In this document: piece after piece, positions 34,459-46,890 of the stretch
Layout of the letters: each line of letters starts with the position of its first letter
Position numbering within the stretch: position 1 is the first letter of the stretch
DNA from: Staphylotrichum longicolle
Taxonomy: Eukaryota > Ascomycota > Sordariomycetes > Sordariales > Chaetomiaceae
Length of the DNA: 64,000 nt
NCBI GenBank assembly: GCA_019096155.1
Contig: JAHCVI010000006.1
Coordinates: 1,488,001 to 1,552,000 of the forward strand
Reading direction: 5' to 3'
The notes under the pieces: model-generated
Told to the model about the DNA's origin: nothing
The model's database searches: none
Seen by the model: only the letters and a program-made list of their open reading frames with translations
Made by a program: the position numbers and the translations under genes

Positions 34459-36783
34459 ATGTCTGCCGGTCCGGCAGAAGACCATGACCAACACAAAGTC
34501 GACAATGCCAACCTTAGCGTGCAGGGCATGGTGCGTGAAAATCAGGCAACTGACAGCGACCAAGATGCGCCGACGATCACCGTTGAGGGACCCGGCCAGG
34601 ATGACAAGCTCGACCTCAATGACATGAAAAATGTCTTCCTCGCCAGCGCGCCAACTCCCAAGCGGCTCGCCCAAATCCTGGAGGCTATCCTAAACCGAGG
34701 ACAAGCGAGTACCCCCTATTTCAAGTTTGTTGACGACAAGGGAGCATCCGTCGATGAACCGCTCAGCAGTGAAGAATTAGAAGTATGGAATCCAACATGG
34801 GAGATATTTGACAACAATTCCAAAGGCCTGCCAAAGCCTACCGGATTAAGAGAGCGGTTGCGGGAGATGTGGCCATCCTCATTCGGCGATCTCACGATGT
34901 CCCCCGATGGCATGACCCCTGGATTTTCTTGGAACAGGGGGATCCCCGGTGCTTTTCATACGGCCGCCTACTCAAGGAGCCCTGAAGGTGGGCTGATGAA
35001 GGAAGCGGCGTTACACACATGGACTCGACGACTCGACACGGCGAGACTCACAGAGCTCGAGCGTCCTTGGATGGGCAGAGTGTGGTATGTTTTGCATGAG
35101 TGGTATCATAACATTGAAGGCAAAGCTTGGAAGCTAACACTGAAGCAAACTTTCAGGATACTGCCGACTCTAATGGAATCAATGCGGGATCAGCCCTCCA
35201 CCCTCTCGTTGGAACACATTGCTTTGGTCATGAACTACTGCCAAACCGTCAACGGCCATATTGGTCGCAAGGTTGCTGAAGACCACCGGTTTTACCCAGC
35301 CTTGGAGTTCCTTGCGACCTTCATCCACCCATGGTCCTCAACGTTAACAAACCTTCAGTTCGGAATCAGTGGACCCCACAGGAATACTGTGGACTTGGTG
35401 GTGCATTGGCATATTTGCAGTCTTGTCCGTGAATATCAGTTGGCTCCTGGCGATGAATCCGCACCCACCGGCCCACGCGTTTTTGTCGAAAGGCAGCGAG
35501 CCATGCTCCGAGGGAGTAGTAGGGGATATGACGGAAGTTCAAACCCCGTGCTTCTTCGCGAAATCGTCTATTCAACTTCACTGTGCATTCTCAACACTGA
35601 CAAAGCCCCGTATACGGTGCTTTTACTAGCGGATGAACCGAAATCGCTTGTTCGGCCTGTTACTCTAGCTCCAGTCCTTCAACCCATCACTGAAGGGATC
35701 GTTCTGGATGGACGATGTGCTGGGTTGGGCCATTTCATGCTCTTGATGTCTCAAGTGTTCAGGCAGTGGGAGGACGACTGGATAAATACGCTCAACACAA
35801 TTGACAGCGTTTCGGAATTCCATGTTCGTTTCACCTTCCCTTCAGGGCTCTGTACAACACTAACGGCTCCATGCCTGTGCAGTTATCCTCCACGCTCAAC
35901 GACGCGGAACTAGATGCCCTCATGTTCGACGATTCCTTCACCCTCTCCAGGGCGTACTTTGCTGCGCTGCAAACTCTTCGCAGTATTTCGAACATGGTTG
36001 ATGATGTCCTTCAGAACCTGGATAGTCTGCGCCAGGACTGGGATGGGAGAGCCCCTGTGACCCGCATGTTTTCGAGTCACGATTTGAGCATTGCCGCAAA
36101 AAACTGGGACACGCTTACAACGACCGTGGAGAGGAGGGCCCAAAGAGTCCATGCTCGCATTGCGCGGAAAACGGAAGAGATCAAGAGCCTCAGAGATGGG
36201 GTATGTACAGATCGTGTGAACAGCGGAGTCATGATCTCTCAGCTGACACTTACGGATTCAGTTATTCAACGCGACGTCTTTACGCGAGGCATCCAAGGGG
36301 ATTGCTCTTAACCGAGCCATCTACGTCTTCACCGTGGTTACGGTCCTTTATACTCCGATTGGATTCTTAGCCGTATGTTGTGATAATTTCTTCCCACCTT
36401 CCTGAACCCCATTCTCTCGGCATATTCAAGTTCATGTTTAAGGGACATACCAATACCGAGATCAGACATTTTGGGCAATGCCATTCTTCAACAACACTAG
36501 CGGAAGCGACGGGGCTGGCCAGCCTGCCCTGCCCCGTGGATTCACGACAACCTTCATCGCCGTCCCGTTGTTGACATACATCATCTGCATCGCAGTCGCA
36601 TGGACAATGGGCCTAAACGACAACGAAAGGCAGGCTGCTGTTCAACGAACGAAGCAGTTTGTTCACCGCGTTTACATCTCCTGCAGCAATTTGGGAAAGG
36701 TTAAGGGTAGAGGCGAATCACGGAGGACCAGGACACGACTTTTTGCCAGGCATCGGGACACAAGCAGTGACTCTGCCGCGTGA
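34459..36783 (+). CDS. CorA-like membrane protein, fungal-specific
   Basis: A 703-residue protein. Exons: 34459-35823, 35883-36200, 36262-36372 and 36466-36783; donors are GTTCGT, GTATGT and GTATGT. The large N-terminal part is soluble and unrecognised. The C-terminal part has a coiled helix rich in charged residues, then two membrane segments (around RAIYVFTVVTVLYTPIGFLA and TFIAVPLLTYIICIAVAW) joined by a short loop, as in CorA-like divalent-cation channels and their fungal relatives. The exact GMN signature is not seen, so transport activity is uncertain. The RIP-inactivated transposon is immediately upstream. Confidence 0.75.
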
Positions 36784-37053
36784 GGCGAGTTCGGTGGACA
36801 GATACCGGGCACTATCGGGTAGTACCCATGTCGAACACTGTCGCATCTCAATTGTCTCAACTGGTGTGCCAACCCAGTCCACTCACCAAGATTGCTTACT
36901 CCATGAGGGTCAACGAATCCTGACGTTTCTGGCATCTGGGAATGACCGAATCTGCCGAGAGAAGCAACTTTTTCGGCAGACCGAGCTTGGATGAAGATGC
37001 ATTACGGTCCATACCCCTCGGACAAGTCCTCGTGCCATGTACAGCTACAGTTG

Positions 37054-39365
37054 CTACTGGATAACCACCACCTGCATCCTGTCTTCAAGACCACCTTGCC
37101 TTACCAGCTCGCCGTTCATGGCCCCATGAACATAGCACTCCCCACAAAACATAAATCGTTCCTGGCCATCCTCCATCTTCTGGGGCCGCAAGACGTAAGG
37201 GACTGCCCCGCCCTCGAGCAGCCACACCTCGTCCCCGACCTCGCTCGTCTGCGAACAAGTCCCGAGCCACCCTTCCGCCGTCCTGAACAAACACCGATAC
37301 AGCATGACCCTCCGAATCTGGTCCTTGAACTCCTGCGGTGAGACCACACACTCCGGCCACGGACCTTCTCCCCTCTTTGCCTTGGCTACGGCCTCACCAT
37401 GGGCCCGCAACTCTTCCACATCAGGCACCAATACTTTTGTCTCCAACCCCCCAATCACCCGCTCAATTACCTCTCTCCGCCCCTCACACTCGGCCAACCA
37501 CTCAGGGGAGTACTCCTTGTCCCCTTGCTGCAAAAGACAAGCCGCGTACACCTGCCCCAGCGCAATCAGCAGCCACTCCCTAAAGCTCACCGACAGCCGG
37601 GCCGTCTCTTCAGGCTTGCCGCGGTTGATGTTGGATGCCTCCTGGCAAGTGAGCGTGTGAACAAGCGCCGGCTCGCGGAACTGGCCTTCGACTTTCTCGC
37701 CGCCCTCTTCCACGGCAAACTTTACGTATGGGTAGGTGACCGGCAAGGCGGCGAGGAACTGCAGCACAGCCTCGGCGAGGCGGATGTTCATCGGTGGTTC
37801 ATACTCCGTTTTGAGTGAGATGGTATCGAGTTTGAAGCCGCGAAGATGGAGCTCGCCGGATGAGGTGACAGTTCGTTGGGGAGGTGAAGCGGCGGGGAGG
37901 ATGCATGCCTTGAAGGGCGTATCGAATGCACCCATGGGCCAGGCGAACTTGGCGTTGGTGAGGTCTGGTACCCATGAGGGGAGGGCTTTGAGTTCGCGGT
38001 AGAAGGGATGCTCGACGAAGGATAGGAGGGTAAGCTGCGGACAGTTGAGGATGAGAGTGGTGGCCGCGTGGGTGTAGACTTCCTCTGGCGTGGCGGCTGG
38101 GTCGACCGGGAAGGGCAAGGGGGTGCCCTCGGGCAGGGCTTGTTGGAGGATGCCCACCGTGGCAAACACCTTGTCCTGCTTGACGAAGCAATCCCGTCTT
38201 CGCACTCCCGAGAGCGCCGCCCACCAGTGCTCCACCCAGCCGATTTCCTTGTACTTTTCCCCCTGGTGCTGCCTCTGCATCGCGCTGATATCCGTCACTG
38301 AAAATCCCCTGGTCATTGCAGAAGTGTGCGCACTGCTCAACATCTCCCCCGCCAGCGCATCCAGGACATCCAGCCACCCGGCATGCCCCAGGAAGAACGC
38401 AAAGCCCATCATATCCTCCCAACTCAACTCATCCCCCTTGCTCCCCGCCATCAACTCGAACCTCCCCGCGACCACCACCTCTTGCACAATCCACGCCCGG
38501 TGAAAGTATCTCCTTGTCCGATAAAACGCCCAATAATCCGCCCACGCCCTCGCCCAACTGCCCCCAATCACCTCCTTCAACCCTACCACTTCGCTCCAAA
38601 ACTTTCCATCCACAAAGTTCCCCTCCCTCAACCTCATCATTCCCTTCGCCCTGCCATCCTCGCACCCCACCACAAAATCCCTGACCGCCGGATACACCAC
38701 GCGATGAAACCACCCAAACGCTTCCAACCTGCCCTCCTCCGCGCCCAGCCACGCGAGCACCCGCCCGGCGCGCGAGTAGACCTCGCCCATCAGCGGGATC
38801 TGCGCCGCCTTCTCGGCCGCGTTCCCCTGGTCGATGCACACGGCGTCGATCCACAGCCGCGACACCTGCGCAAACGTCAGCCGGCGCCCATCGTCCCGGC
38901 GCGGCGCGAGGTGCCGCTCCGGAAACCGCCCGCCGCCGAGGTACGCGCGGAAGAAATCCGACAGGTTCCCCCCCGCGACGGCGGCGCCCAGCGTGCGCAC
39001 GTCGGTCGTGTACGTGTCGAGCAGCGCGCCCTCGGTCGTCGCGAGGTCGTCGCGGCGGTGGAAGGTGGCGAAGGATTCCGCGGGCACGACGAGGAGCTCG
39101 ACGGCGTCCGGGCTGGGCGGGTGCGGGGAGGCCGGGGGCTCGAAGGGCTCGATGCGGAGCCCCAGGTGTAGGAGAGAGCGGTGAAGGTGTTGGCGATGGA
39201 GTCGATGGGGTGCGCGGTGAGGGTGATGAAGGCTTGCGAGAGGACGGAGTCGTAGTGGAGGAGGCGGATCAGGCGGATGTGGCGCGGGGTGGGGAGAGGG
39301 GTGTAGGTGTAGGGGGAACGGGGCCGGCGCGGGTTGGGGTTGGATTGGGAGCGCGGGCGTGACAT
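37054..39365 (-). CDS. HET-domain protein, one apparent frame break
   Basis: A heterokaryon-incompatibility domain protein of about 770 residues. The HET signatures are FTALSYTWG near the N-terminus, LWIDAVCIDQGN, and the RVLAWLG and WIVQEVVVAG blocks further on. These proteins trigger non-self recognition and cell death in fungi. The frame of the N-terminus (from the ATG at 39365) and that of the rest differ by one base; the break lies at about 39148-39166, just after the TWG motif, where one base seems missing. No splice sites can explain it. The rest of the frame to 37054 is open. It may be an assembly error or a disabled allele; HET genes are often disabled. Confidence 0.82.
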
Positions 39366-39725
39366 TGTGGCCGGCCGGTTGGGAGGTGAAGGTTTTGTTT
39401 GGAGAGGGTTGATGTTCTGTCAGTGGGACTAGACTCGGGCGTTTTAGTCTTGCAGCTGGGTGGGTTGCAGGTAGGCAGCCAGCCATTGGAGGCCCAGAGC
39501 TGCTTGGCGACAAGGCGCAGTGAAAGGGGCTGAACACAAGACACGGAGGCAACCAAGACACAAACCTGGTCAACTAGATTGCTTTGCGATTGGAGTTCTT
39601 CACCATAGTTTTCACAATGACCATTCTAACCCTGGCATCAGATCACGGCATTGGTGATTTGCCCCTTCCCTCCATCCGCCAAGGAGAGATTGCTCGACTT
39701 CAGGCGCCCGCGTTCAACACTACAT
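39366..39725. other. intergenic
   Basis: The upstream flank of the HET gene and 3' flank of the SDR gene. No gene recognised. Confidence 0.55.
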
Positions 39726-40705
39726 CTAGTGCCCTCCGAGAGCATGGCCACCGACGTAGCGAGGGAAACCGGAGAAGCTCACCCACAGCTCGCCAGTAAA
39801 AGGCGAGGTGCCGATAATCTCTTTCTCACGGCTCTTGAGCTCGTCGACGTCCCATGCGGCAAACACCAGCTTGCCATTGAGAAACTTGGCCTCGGGCGAC
39901 ACAACCCAGACCAGAAAGTCGGCGGGGAGTGAGACTGGGAGAATGATAAGTAAACTTTCAATCAATGGTGTCATCACTAAGAGGGGTGAGGCTCACTGTC
40001 ATCGAAGCTGAAGGGCAGCTTGGTGGTTTTTGACAGCTGGGCAGACATGGCAGTGTCGAGGAAGCCCGGGTGGACGTGGTGGATCCGGACATGGGGGTTT
40101 TCGGCGCCAAAGGCCTGCAGGAGCTTGACGGCGGCCATCTTGGAGCTGACATAGGCGCCCATGCCGGGGAAGGGCGGGAAAAAGATGCCGGCCGTGGTAA
40201 GGTTGACGAGCGTCGTATCCTTTTTCTCTCCGTTGCCCAACATTACCGCCTGTGCCAGCGAGAGCGTGCCGACCACGGTCGTCTTGTAGCCGTCGAGGAA
40301 TGTGGCCGGATCAGCGTCGATGAGTGGCACCACGGGCGCCAGGACGCCAGCCGCGTGGATCACGACATCAACGGGGCCGTGGGCGGTGGCGACGTCGGCG
40401 AAGACGCGGCGAAGTTTGTCGCTGTCAACCAGATCCACCGCGTGCGTCTCGACCGTTAAGGAATTTTGGCTGGAACGGACGAGTTGCGCTGTGTCGGTCA
40501 GCGCGTCCTCGCGCCGGCCGAGCAGCACGAGCGCCTTCGGGCCCGAGGCGGCGAATGACAGCGCCGTCGCCCGCCCGATCCCGCCCGTCGCACCCGTAAT
40601 TACCACGACTTTGCCTGCGCTGGACAGCGTGGGGAGGGTTGGGTTGATCGCGGCGTAGGTGGCCGAGTGCGTCACCTTGGTGTACGAGGGCTGCGGGGCT
40701 GCCAT
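39726..40705 (-). CDS. short-chain dehydrogenase/reductase
   Basis: A 305-residue classical SDR. Exons in transcription order: 40705-39997 and 39934-39726. The TGATGGIGRA cofactor motif, HAAGV segment and the YVSSK catalytic pair are present. The C-terminal exon supplies a FLVWVVSPEA segment typical of fungal SDRs of this kind. An in-frame upstream ATG would add 25 residues; the start at 40705 is preferred because it follows the family length. Whether it belongs to the polyketide cluster is unclear. Confidence 0.85.
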
Positions 40706-41756
40706 TATTATTGCTGCGTCTCTCTCTCTTGAGGAAACGTTCAGGTAGGGAGAGCAGGGCTGGGAAAGAAGTGCGTGCAAAACGAGACACTGAGAGACCT
40801 GCTGTCATGGACTAATAAAGCCTACGTAAAACCAAAATCGAGGATGCCCTGTGTTGCTGCCTGGTCTTGTTGATTCCTCTTCTGCCGCTAAACGCTCCCC
40901 TGAGTCCCCTCCTCCCCTTGCATTGGGCAGGTTCCGGGGTCCAAAAGCTCCGGCCGCCAACAATCTAATGCATGAGTGCGGCGTGGGATCACTAGCAGGG
41001 AGGAGCAAGATGCCACAAGCTCATCATGCAGCTCTCCACCTGTGCCTCGACCCGCCTTGTTCCTCTCAACCACGCGCGCGTTCTTCTCCACGATTGTGGG
41101 CAACTCCGACTCGGCCGAGATTCAGCCCTGCCAAGCAAAGCTTAGCTCCGAGCACATGTGTTTTGGGGGCGGAGCGCTTCTATTGGCCGTGGGATTCCAC
41201 AACTCCTCCACAACGTAACATCGCCTACAACACTCACTGACAGTGTTACACTCGATCATGGCATCGGCGGAACTCCTGCAGAAGGCACTGCCGCTGGCCT
41301 GACGGAGGCTCATTAATTGAAACAGTTCAAATCACGTCAACTGGGGAACACTGGGTAGGACGAAACAGTATTGACCTGGCGCTCTAGCTGATGCAGTATC
41401 GGACTGCACACGCTACCGAAATTTCGTTTTTTTTCATTCCCCGGTATAACGCACCCCTCCCGTCCATTTCCATCCCGAATTCACCCACCCTTCAGGAAAC
41501 ACGGAGTGGACGAAATCCGTGCTCAGGTAGTCAATTTGAAACCGCCGCCCACTTGCAACAGAATTGTCACCACAAAAACACGCTGACACGGCCAAAACAA
41601 AAGGTTCAAGGCCCCTGGCTGCCAACGAGATGCGGGGTATCGGTGAAAGTTGCCGCTGTACTGTTTTGGGGGGCCGAGTTGACATGCCCCTTCTCATCTT
41701 TGCCGTGTCAAGGGTTCGGGCTTAAGCCCTGGGCTGTGGAGGCCGACTTGATGGAT
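40706..41756. other. intergenic
   Basis: About 1 kb with only short ORFs and no recognised motif. A small ORF follows at 41757. Confidence 0.55.
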
Positions 41757-41897
41757 TTAGTGTCTTTTCTTGACGTTAATGTGGCTCTGCCCTTTGCTGG
41801 AGTCGTGGTTGCTAGGGGTATCAACAGGCGCCGGAGCGGGGGCGGGCTTGGGGTCGTTGATCTTGCCCCCCTTGGAGTTGTCATGGTTGGAAGGCAT
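41757..41897 (-). CDS. 46-residue hydrophilic ORF with a duplicated motif
   Basis: A short ORF starting at the ATG 41895-41897 and ending in TAA. It encodes an extremely hydrophilic peptide in which SNHDNSKG is repeated as SNHDSSKG, with a Lys/Pro/Ala-rich middle and a basic end (VKKRH). The composition is like small fungal hydrophilins or conidiation/stress proteins, but I do not recognise a family. The internal repeat and lack of Cys or hydrophobic residues argue that it is a real coding sequence. Expression evidence is absent. Confidence 0.45.
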   Translation of the reverse strand: MPSNHDNSKGGKINDPKPAPAPAPVDTPSNHDSSKGQSHINVKKRH

Positions 41898-43193
41898 GGT
41901 GACTGGTTGTTGGGAGAAGTTGGAGGGTTGAGAGTGGTATCGAGCAAAGTAGCAAAGGATAATGTGGTGAAGAAGCTGTGATGGTGTGGATAATGACTAG
42001 AAGAAAAGGTTGGACGTTCTCCGCGTATTTATGCCTGCCTAAGACTGGCTTTCCGCACACCATGATCACACATCACACCATCGCCGCCCACTGCACCTCA
42101 TCGGCAACCCCTCATTACTAAGCGTCCTTACCCATGGTATTCTGATGGCCGGAAGCCTATATTTGGAAACAGAATCGCCAACAGACCCATCTCGGGCGCA
42201 AGAATGGAACCGCAAGTCCGTTGGGGGCGAGTTTCAACCGCTCCTGGGCTCATGATTCGGCCTGCCTTATGCATCGCTTCGACTGCGGCTGTTTTGGGCC
42301 CAATGACATGGTCACGGCTGGTTTCAAGCTTGCTGCATGATAGTGTTGGTTTGGAAATCGGGAGGAGGCAGTGTTGCACTGGGCGGTATCGATGAACCCG
42401 TCTGGCTACTGCGCCTCAGGATTGTCAATGGCGTGTTGAATTTGAGCTCTCTTGTTTTGGGGGCCGTTTTTGCGGGCACTCAATTGGTTGAAGTACGTTT
42501 ACCTGCCTTGTATCCCACCTCCATCCTCCTCGGCGCCAACAACCAAATCACAGAAGTGCTTGATATACCCTGATCGCTCCAGCACCGGGCGTGTTAAGGT
42601 TTACAAAGTTGTCATGATCGTGATATTGTGACAGGTAAATAGGGCTTGATTGGATGTTAGAGCGCCAGGCCCATGCTCACACATTCCCGCCGTCCCACGA
42701 CCGGCAGCCGCGCAACACTGCGGCGCAGCACCGACCTCTCGGCTGGCCCCCACACCTGTGAGAACCTCCTAGACGTCTATAGATGGAATCCCTCGACGGT
42801 ATCAAGCTCCTCGACCTCAAATGCTACCCTCCAGGCCTGAGACACCAGACCAAGCTTCGCCATCCAAGGTATTTGGTGTGATGGGTGAGTATTTTCTCCC
42901 AGGCTGGCATGACGGGGTCCTGGCATGGGATGGCCGGGGGATTAAGCAACAAAACTCAACAACAGTGGGACGGATGCACAGAAGAGGCGCCAACGGAACA
43001 GCTGAAACCGGGAGAAAGTCGGGTTGAAAAAGGGGGTGCGGGGAAGGCGACAGTATTCAACGTACACGCGACTGACCCCTGGCACGACGTAATTATTCCA
43101 TTGCACTATTTTGGCATTCCACCTCCCCCTTCTTCGACCAATCTTTTGGCCCCCACAATGAAATGGCTGAGGTTCCTAGTGCCTCAATCTTCC
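41898..43193. other. intergenic
   Basis: A 1.3-kb stretch with only weak ORFs. It includes the presumed promoter of the small hydrophilic ORF and the 3' flank of the carotenoid-oxygenase gene. Confidence 0.55.
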
Positions 43194-45026
43194 TCATGCA
43201 CCTGTCCCGTTTTGCTCTGCCAGCTTCTTCTGCCATGGCAACGGCTCCGTCGCAACTTGCACCGGCCCCACGTCCCCGTTCGTTCCTCGGCGCCGCTGCC
43301 ACGCCTCAATGTCGCGGTTATCGACCCAGTTGCCATGCAGCCCCAGTTTCAGCTTGAGCGGCAAATGAACCGTAGCCAGCGGTCCCTTGGCTAGGTTTTG
43401 GGCGTCAAAGATCACAACGTCGTTACGCAGTTGGTCCAGATGATTAAGCAGTGCGATCAGATACCCCTCACCCTCGGCCCCTCCCTCGCGCGGGATGAAG
43501 GTTGGTTCCTGGAAGGTCATGGTTGGGCCCGGGAAGTACATGTCTTCAAGCCCAAACTTGCCTTCCTCTCCCGACTTCCCGTTTGTCCCGTTCTGGGCCG
43601 GCTTGTCGGTATGGAAGTGCTCCTCCGACCAAGTGTAGTGCCCAAGGCAGTTGAACAGCCCGCCTGCCGGAGGACCGCACTTGTCAAAGTCGTACGGCCG
43701 GGTTGGGTCCACGACTGCCTGCCAGAAGTGGCGGTAGGGCTTGGTCGTGACGCGGTCATCGATGCGAGAGAATTCGCCGTTTGTGAGCCACGTCACTACC
43801 GGCTTCGACCGCTCGTCTGCCACCCAGACATCGGCATCCCCCGCCGCAGGGGTGCGAATGGCCGACTTCTTGGCCTTGGGGTCAAAGATCCAGCGAACAG
43901 TCGGCGATGAGAGCCTGTTACGCTTGGCAACACCGTCGGGTGGAGTGATGTTGTCGTCGGGAGGGAAAAAGAAGAAGACGTTGCCATCCGCGACGGTCAA
44001 GTCAAAGACGATCTCTCCCGACGGCAGCTCGTAGCAGCCCGCAACATGACCATGGAAGCCTGTAAACCGTCAGCGCCTGTCACCATCTCCTTCTTCACCA
44101 ACACAGAAACACACACCATTGTCCGCCCTAAACCAGATGATATCCTCGCTCTTCGCGCCCCGCCGCGGCACGACACCATACCACTGGTCCTCGTTCGGGT
44201 CCCACGCAAACTTGTTGCCCCCCCTCTTCATCCTCTCAAAGTCCATCTTGATCGGCGTCAACGCCAGCACCACATAGTTCTCACTGATGCCACAGTCATG
44301 AATCATGCCCGCAAACGGCGCCTTGTACCAGCACTCCTCGATCTTCTTCCCGTCCGCATCCACCGTCCACACGGCCACATCGACGCTGCAGTCGGCGCCG
44401 TCCCCGCCCGCCTCGTACGCAAAGCACACCATCTCCCCCGTCTCCGGGTCCACCTTCGGATGCGCGGTAAACGTCGGGCTGAGGATCTGCCCTCAAAGTC
44501 GTACCGCCCCAGCGTCTCGAGCGTGACGGGGTCCATCGCGAACGGCGGGCCGTCCTCCTTCATAGCCAGCAGCACGCCGCGCCAGAACACCACGTTTGGT
44601 GTTGCTCGCGGTGCGGATCACGCCCTACGCTCTCGTTGTCGGTCCACGGGTTGCGGTACCGCCCGAACAGGCTCTTGCGCGCGCGCGTCTCGGCCTGGTA
44701 GCGCTCGGTGCGGACATAGCGCTGCTTGAAGTCGGCGTGGCCGTCGGCGATGCGGATGGCGGTGACGGAGCCGTCGCCGTTGAAGTGGATGTCGTCTTCG
44801 TAGAGCGGCGGGAAGCGGTGGTCGGGCTGCACGCGGAAGAAGGTGCCGTTGATGTCGGCGGGGAGCGTGCCTGTCACTTCGAGGTCGAAGACGTCGCCTT
44901 CGAGGCGGGAGGCTTGTTCATGGAGGCGAAGACAGGGGTGCGCGGGAAGCGGACGGGGGTCGGGGTGGTGAGGCGGTTGGAGGTGTAGTTTGAGATTTCG
45001 GGGGCGAGGTCGTGGATGTGCGCCAT
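43194..45026 (-). pseudogene. carotenoid/stilbene cleavage oxygenase family, four frame breaks
   Basis: A member of the non-heme-iron carotenoid-cleavage/lignostilbene-dioxygenase family. The intron at 44060-44116 joins two parts in frame. Iron-ligand His contexts are all recognisable: a TAHPKVDP region, MIHDCGIS, FHGHVAG and LHGNWVD near the C-terminus. Conserved segments continue across four places where the frame slips: near 44903-44915 (one base missing), near 44621-44628 and 44590-44600 (one extra base each), and near 44487-44494 (one base missing). The sum is zero, so the downstream frame is the starting one. Either this is a recent pseudogene or the assembly has indel errors. The ATG at 45026 is the best start. 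The C-terminal 268 codons are intact. Confidence 0.8.
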
Positions 45027-45918
45027 GGTGGTGGTGGTGGTGGGCCGCCGCTGGGGACGGCAAGGCTTGGATGGTGGTGGTGATGGTGGTGATGTGGCCC
45101 TGTGGGTTGGGTGGGTGTTGAGCAGGTGAGAGGGATGTTGCTGGGGGTTGTTGATGTGGCAACTAATATTTGGGTCTTGCAGAACGCATCGTAGGGCATC
45201 TCGGAACATCTACCGATCGGGCGGGAACCCCAAGTCGTCCGATGGACCCCGCAGACCAGCCCACCAGGGGGCGGCGGCAGTCTGGAATCTTTGAACTCGG
45301 ATATTCGGATGCGGGCCGAAGCATGGCATGTGGACTCGTGAAATGGCAAACACCCCATTGGCACATATGCACGGTTCTTGGCTGGGGTCGCCCGGGTAAG
45401 TGAGTGCGGGGCAAGACCCTAAGGAGGGGTGGTCGTATTTCCCCAACTCTCGGCAGTGACGCGGTGACCCTGAGTTGGGGAGAGGAAATCGGCTTTGGAT
45501 AGGAGGGTCTGAGAGATGACCCGGAAAATGTGGTTCTGCTTTGAATGAGATCGTGCAAGGAAGCAGCATGGATGGCCAATGGCGATGAGTGTGTCTCAGA
45601 AAAAAGGGGTGGTGTGTAATTACATTCATCCATTGTCACCAGTGTAAACTTGAGACGCAGTTTGAGACCTTCAACAAGATCAAGCGGACGACATCGTATG
45701 CGAGTGTGGGGCCCGATATTCAGTGTTCTGCATTTGTCTCAGGATCGACCACAGAGACCTCCAACAAAGACGCAAGTGGATGGCATGGTATGGAAAATTG
45801 CGGTTCAAAATTCACTGTTCTGGATATCGCTCGGAGCTGACTCCACTACCAGCGCTGAGGATGGCTGCGCCTAAATACAGCCCCCCTGTGAACCGACACC
45901 TCCTCGACATTACACAAC
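45027..45918. other. intergenic
   Basis: The upstream flank of the oxygenase gene and the 3' flank of the SnoaL-like gene. It contains CCACCATCACC-type triplet repeats at about 45025-45095. Confidence 0.55.
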
Positions 45919-46890
45919 TTACTCCGCCTTGTTCTGAACCAGTTCCGGGAGGACCTTCTCCCCAGGCTTCGCCTCCCTGTCGCTCGCCCCAGGCCTGCTC
46001 TGCCCCTCCGGCAAGGAGAGTGTCAGGGGCGGGTCGCTGGTCTCCACCTCCGCACCGTACGCCGGCGCCCGGAGATCATCGGGAGCCGTCGGCTTGCCCG
46101 TGACGGGGTGGGGGTAGTGGAACGGCACGACCCGGGTATCGGGCCACAGCATCTTCTGCTCAAAGATCTCGTCGGGACCCAGGGGATCCTCCGGGTATGT
46201 GACGGTGGGCCAGGGGACGTAGTTCTTCTTGGTGTGGCTCCAGCCCTTCTCGTGCTCGGCGTGCCAGAAGGGGAAGTAGCGGTAGCGGAAGAGCTTCCAC
46301 ACGCCGTTCTCCTTGATGTACTCGTTCTCGTACAGGCCGCCCTCCCACCACTGCCGGTGGCCGCGCGGGTAGTACTCCTCGATGCTCTGGTGGGTGCCGG
46401 CCTGCATGAGAGCGCGCATGCGGCACCAGGCGTGGGTGCCGGTCGCGTCGACGTCAATGATGTCCTGCATCATGATGTGGTCCAGCAGCCAGCCGTGGAC
46501 GGGCCCGTTGCGCCCCTTGACGAAAGTGGCCTGGAACCGGCCCTGGTACAGGCGCTTGATGCCTTCCTTGCCGCGGTAGCGAGAGCCGAGGAACTCGACG
46601 TAAGCATCGGGGTGGTCGGAGAACATGTCGACGACCTGCCCAGGAATACATCAGCAGGTGCAGACATGAGGCATTCACACCAATGCAAACGCACCTCGTT
46701 GTACAAGCACTTGTCCAGATAGTAGCCATACTTGAAGTGCGTCTTGCGGACCTCGGCTTCGTCTGCAGGCAGGATGGGTTAGAGAGGCACCCTGAGGAAA
46801 GGCGGCAGTTGAGCACCCACCAGAGACGCGCGAGACCTCCTTCTGGAGGGCTTGCACCTGCTTCTTGAGCTCGGCAAATTCCTGCTCCAT
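45919..46890 (-). CDS. SnoaL-like (NTF2-fold) protein
   Basis: A 284-residue protein. Exons in transcription order: 46890-46821, 46762-46695 and 46635-45919. A short N-terminal coiled-coil-like helix (MEQEFAELKKQVQALQK) precedes a SnoaL_4-type domain with HFKYGYYLDK, GRFQATFVKG and WCRMRALMQAG-like blocks, and a long C-terminal tail. The fold is used by polyketide cyclases, dehydratases and hydroxylases; scytalone dehydratase also shares the NTF2 shape but this is a different family. The start at 46890 is the first ATG; a GTG six bases upstream is not used in fungi. It is a plausible cyclase or dehydratase in aromatic-polyketide metabolism. Confidence 0.8.

Noticed and set aside
44560..45162. 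ORF with a poly-histidine stretch upstream of the carotenoid oxygenase
   Set aside because: The His run is an out-of-frame reading of a CCACCATCACC repeat in the 5' flank; only its later part matches the family, after a frame break.
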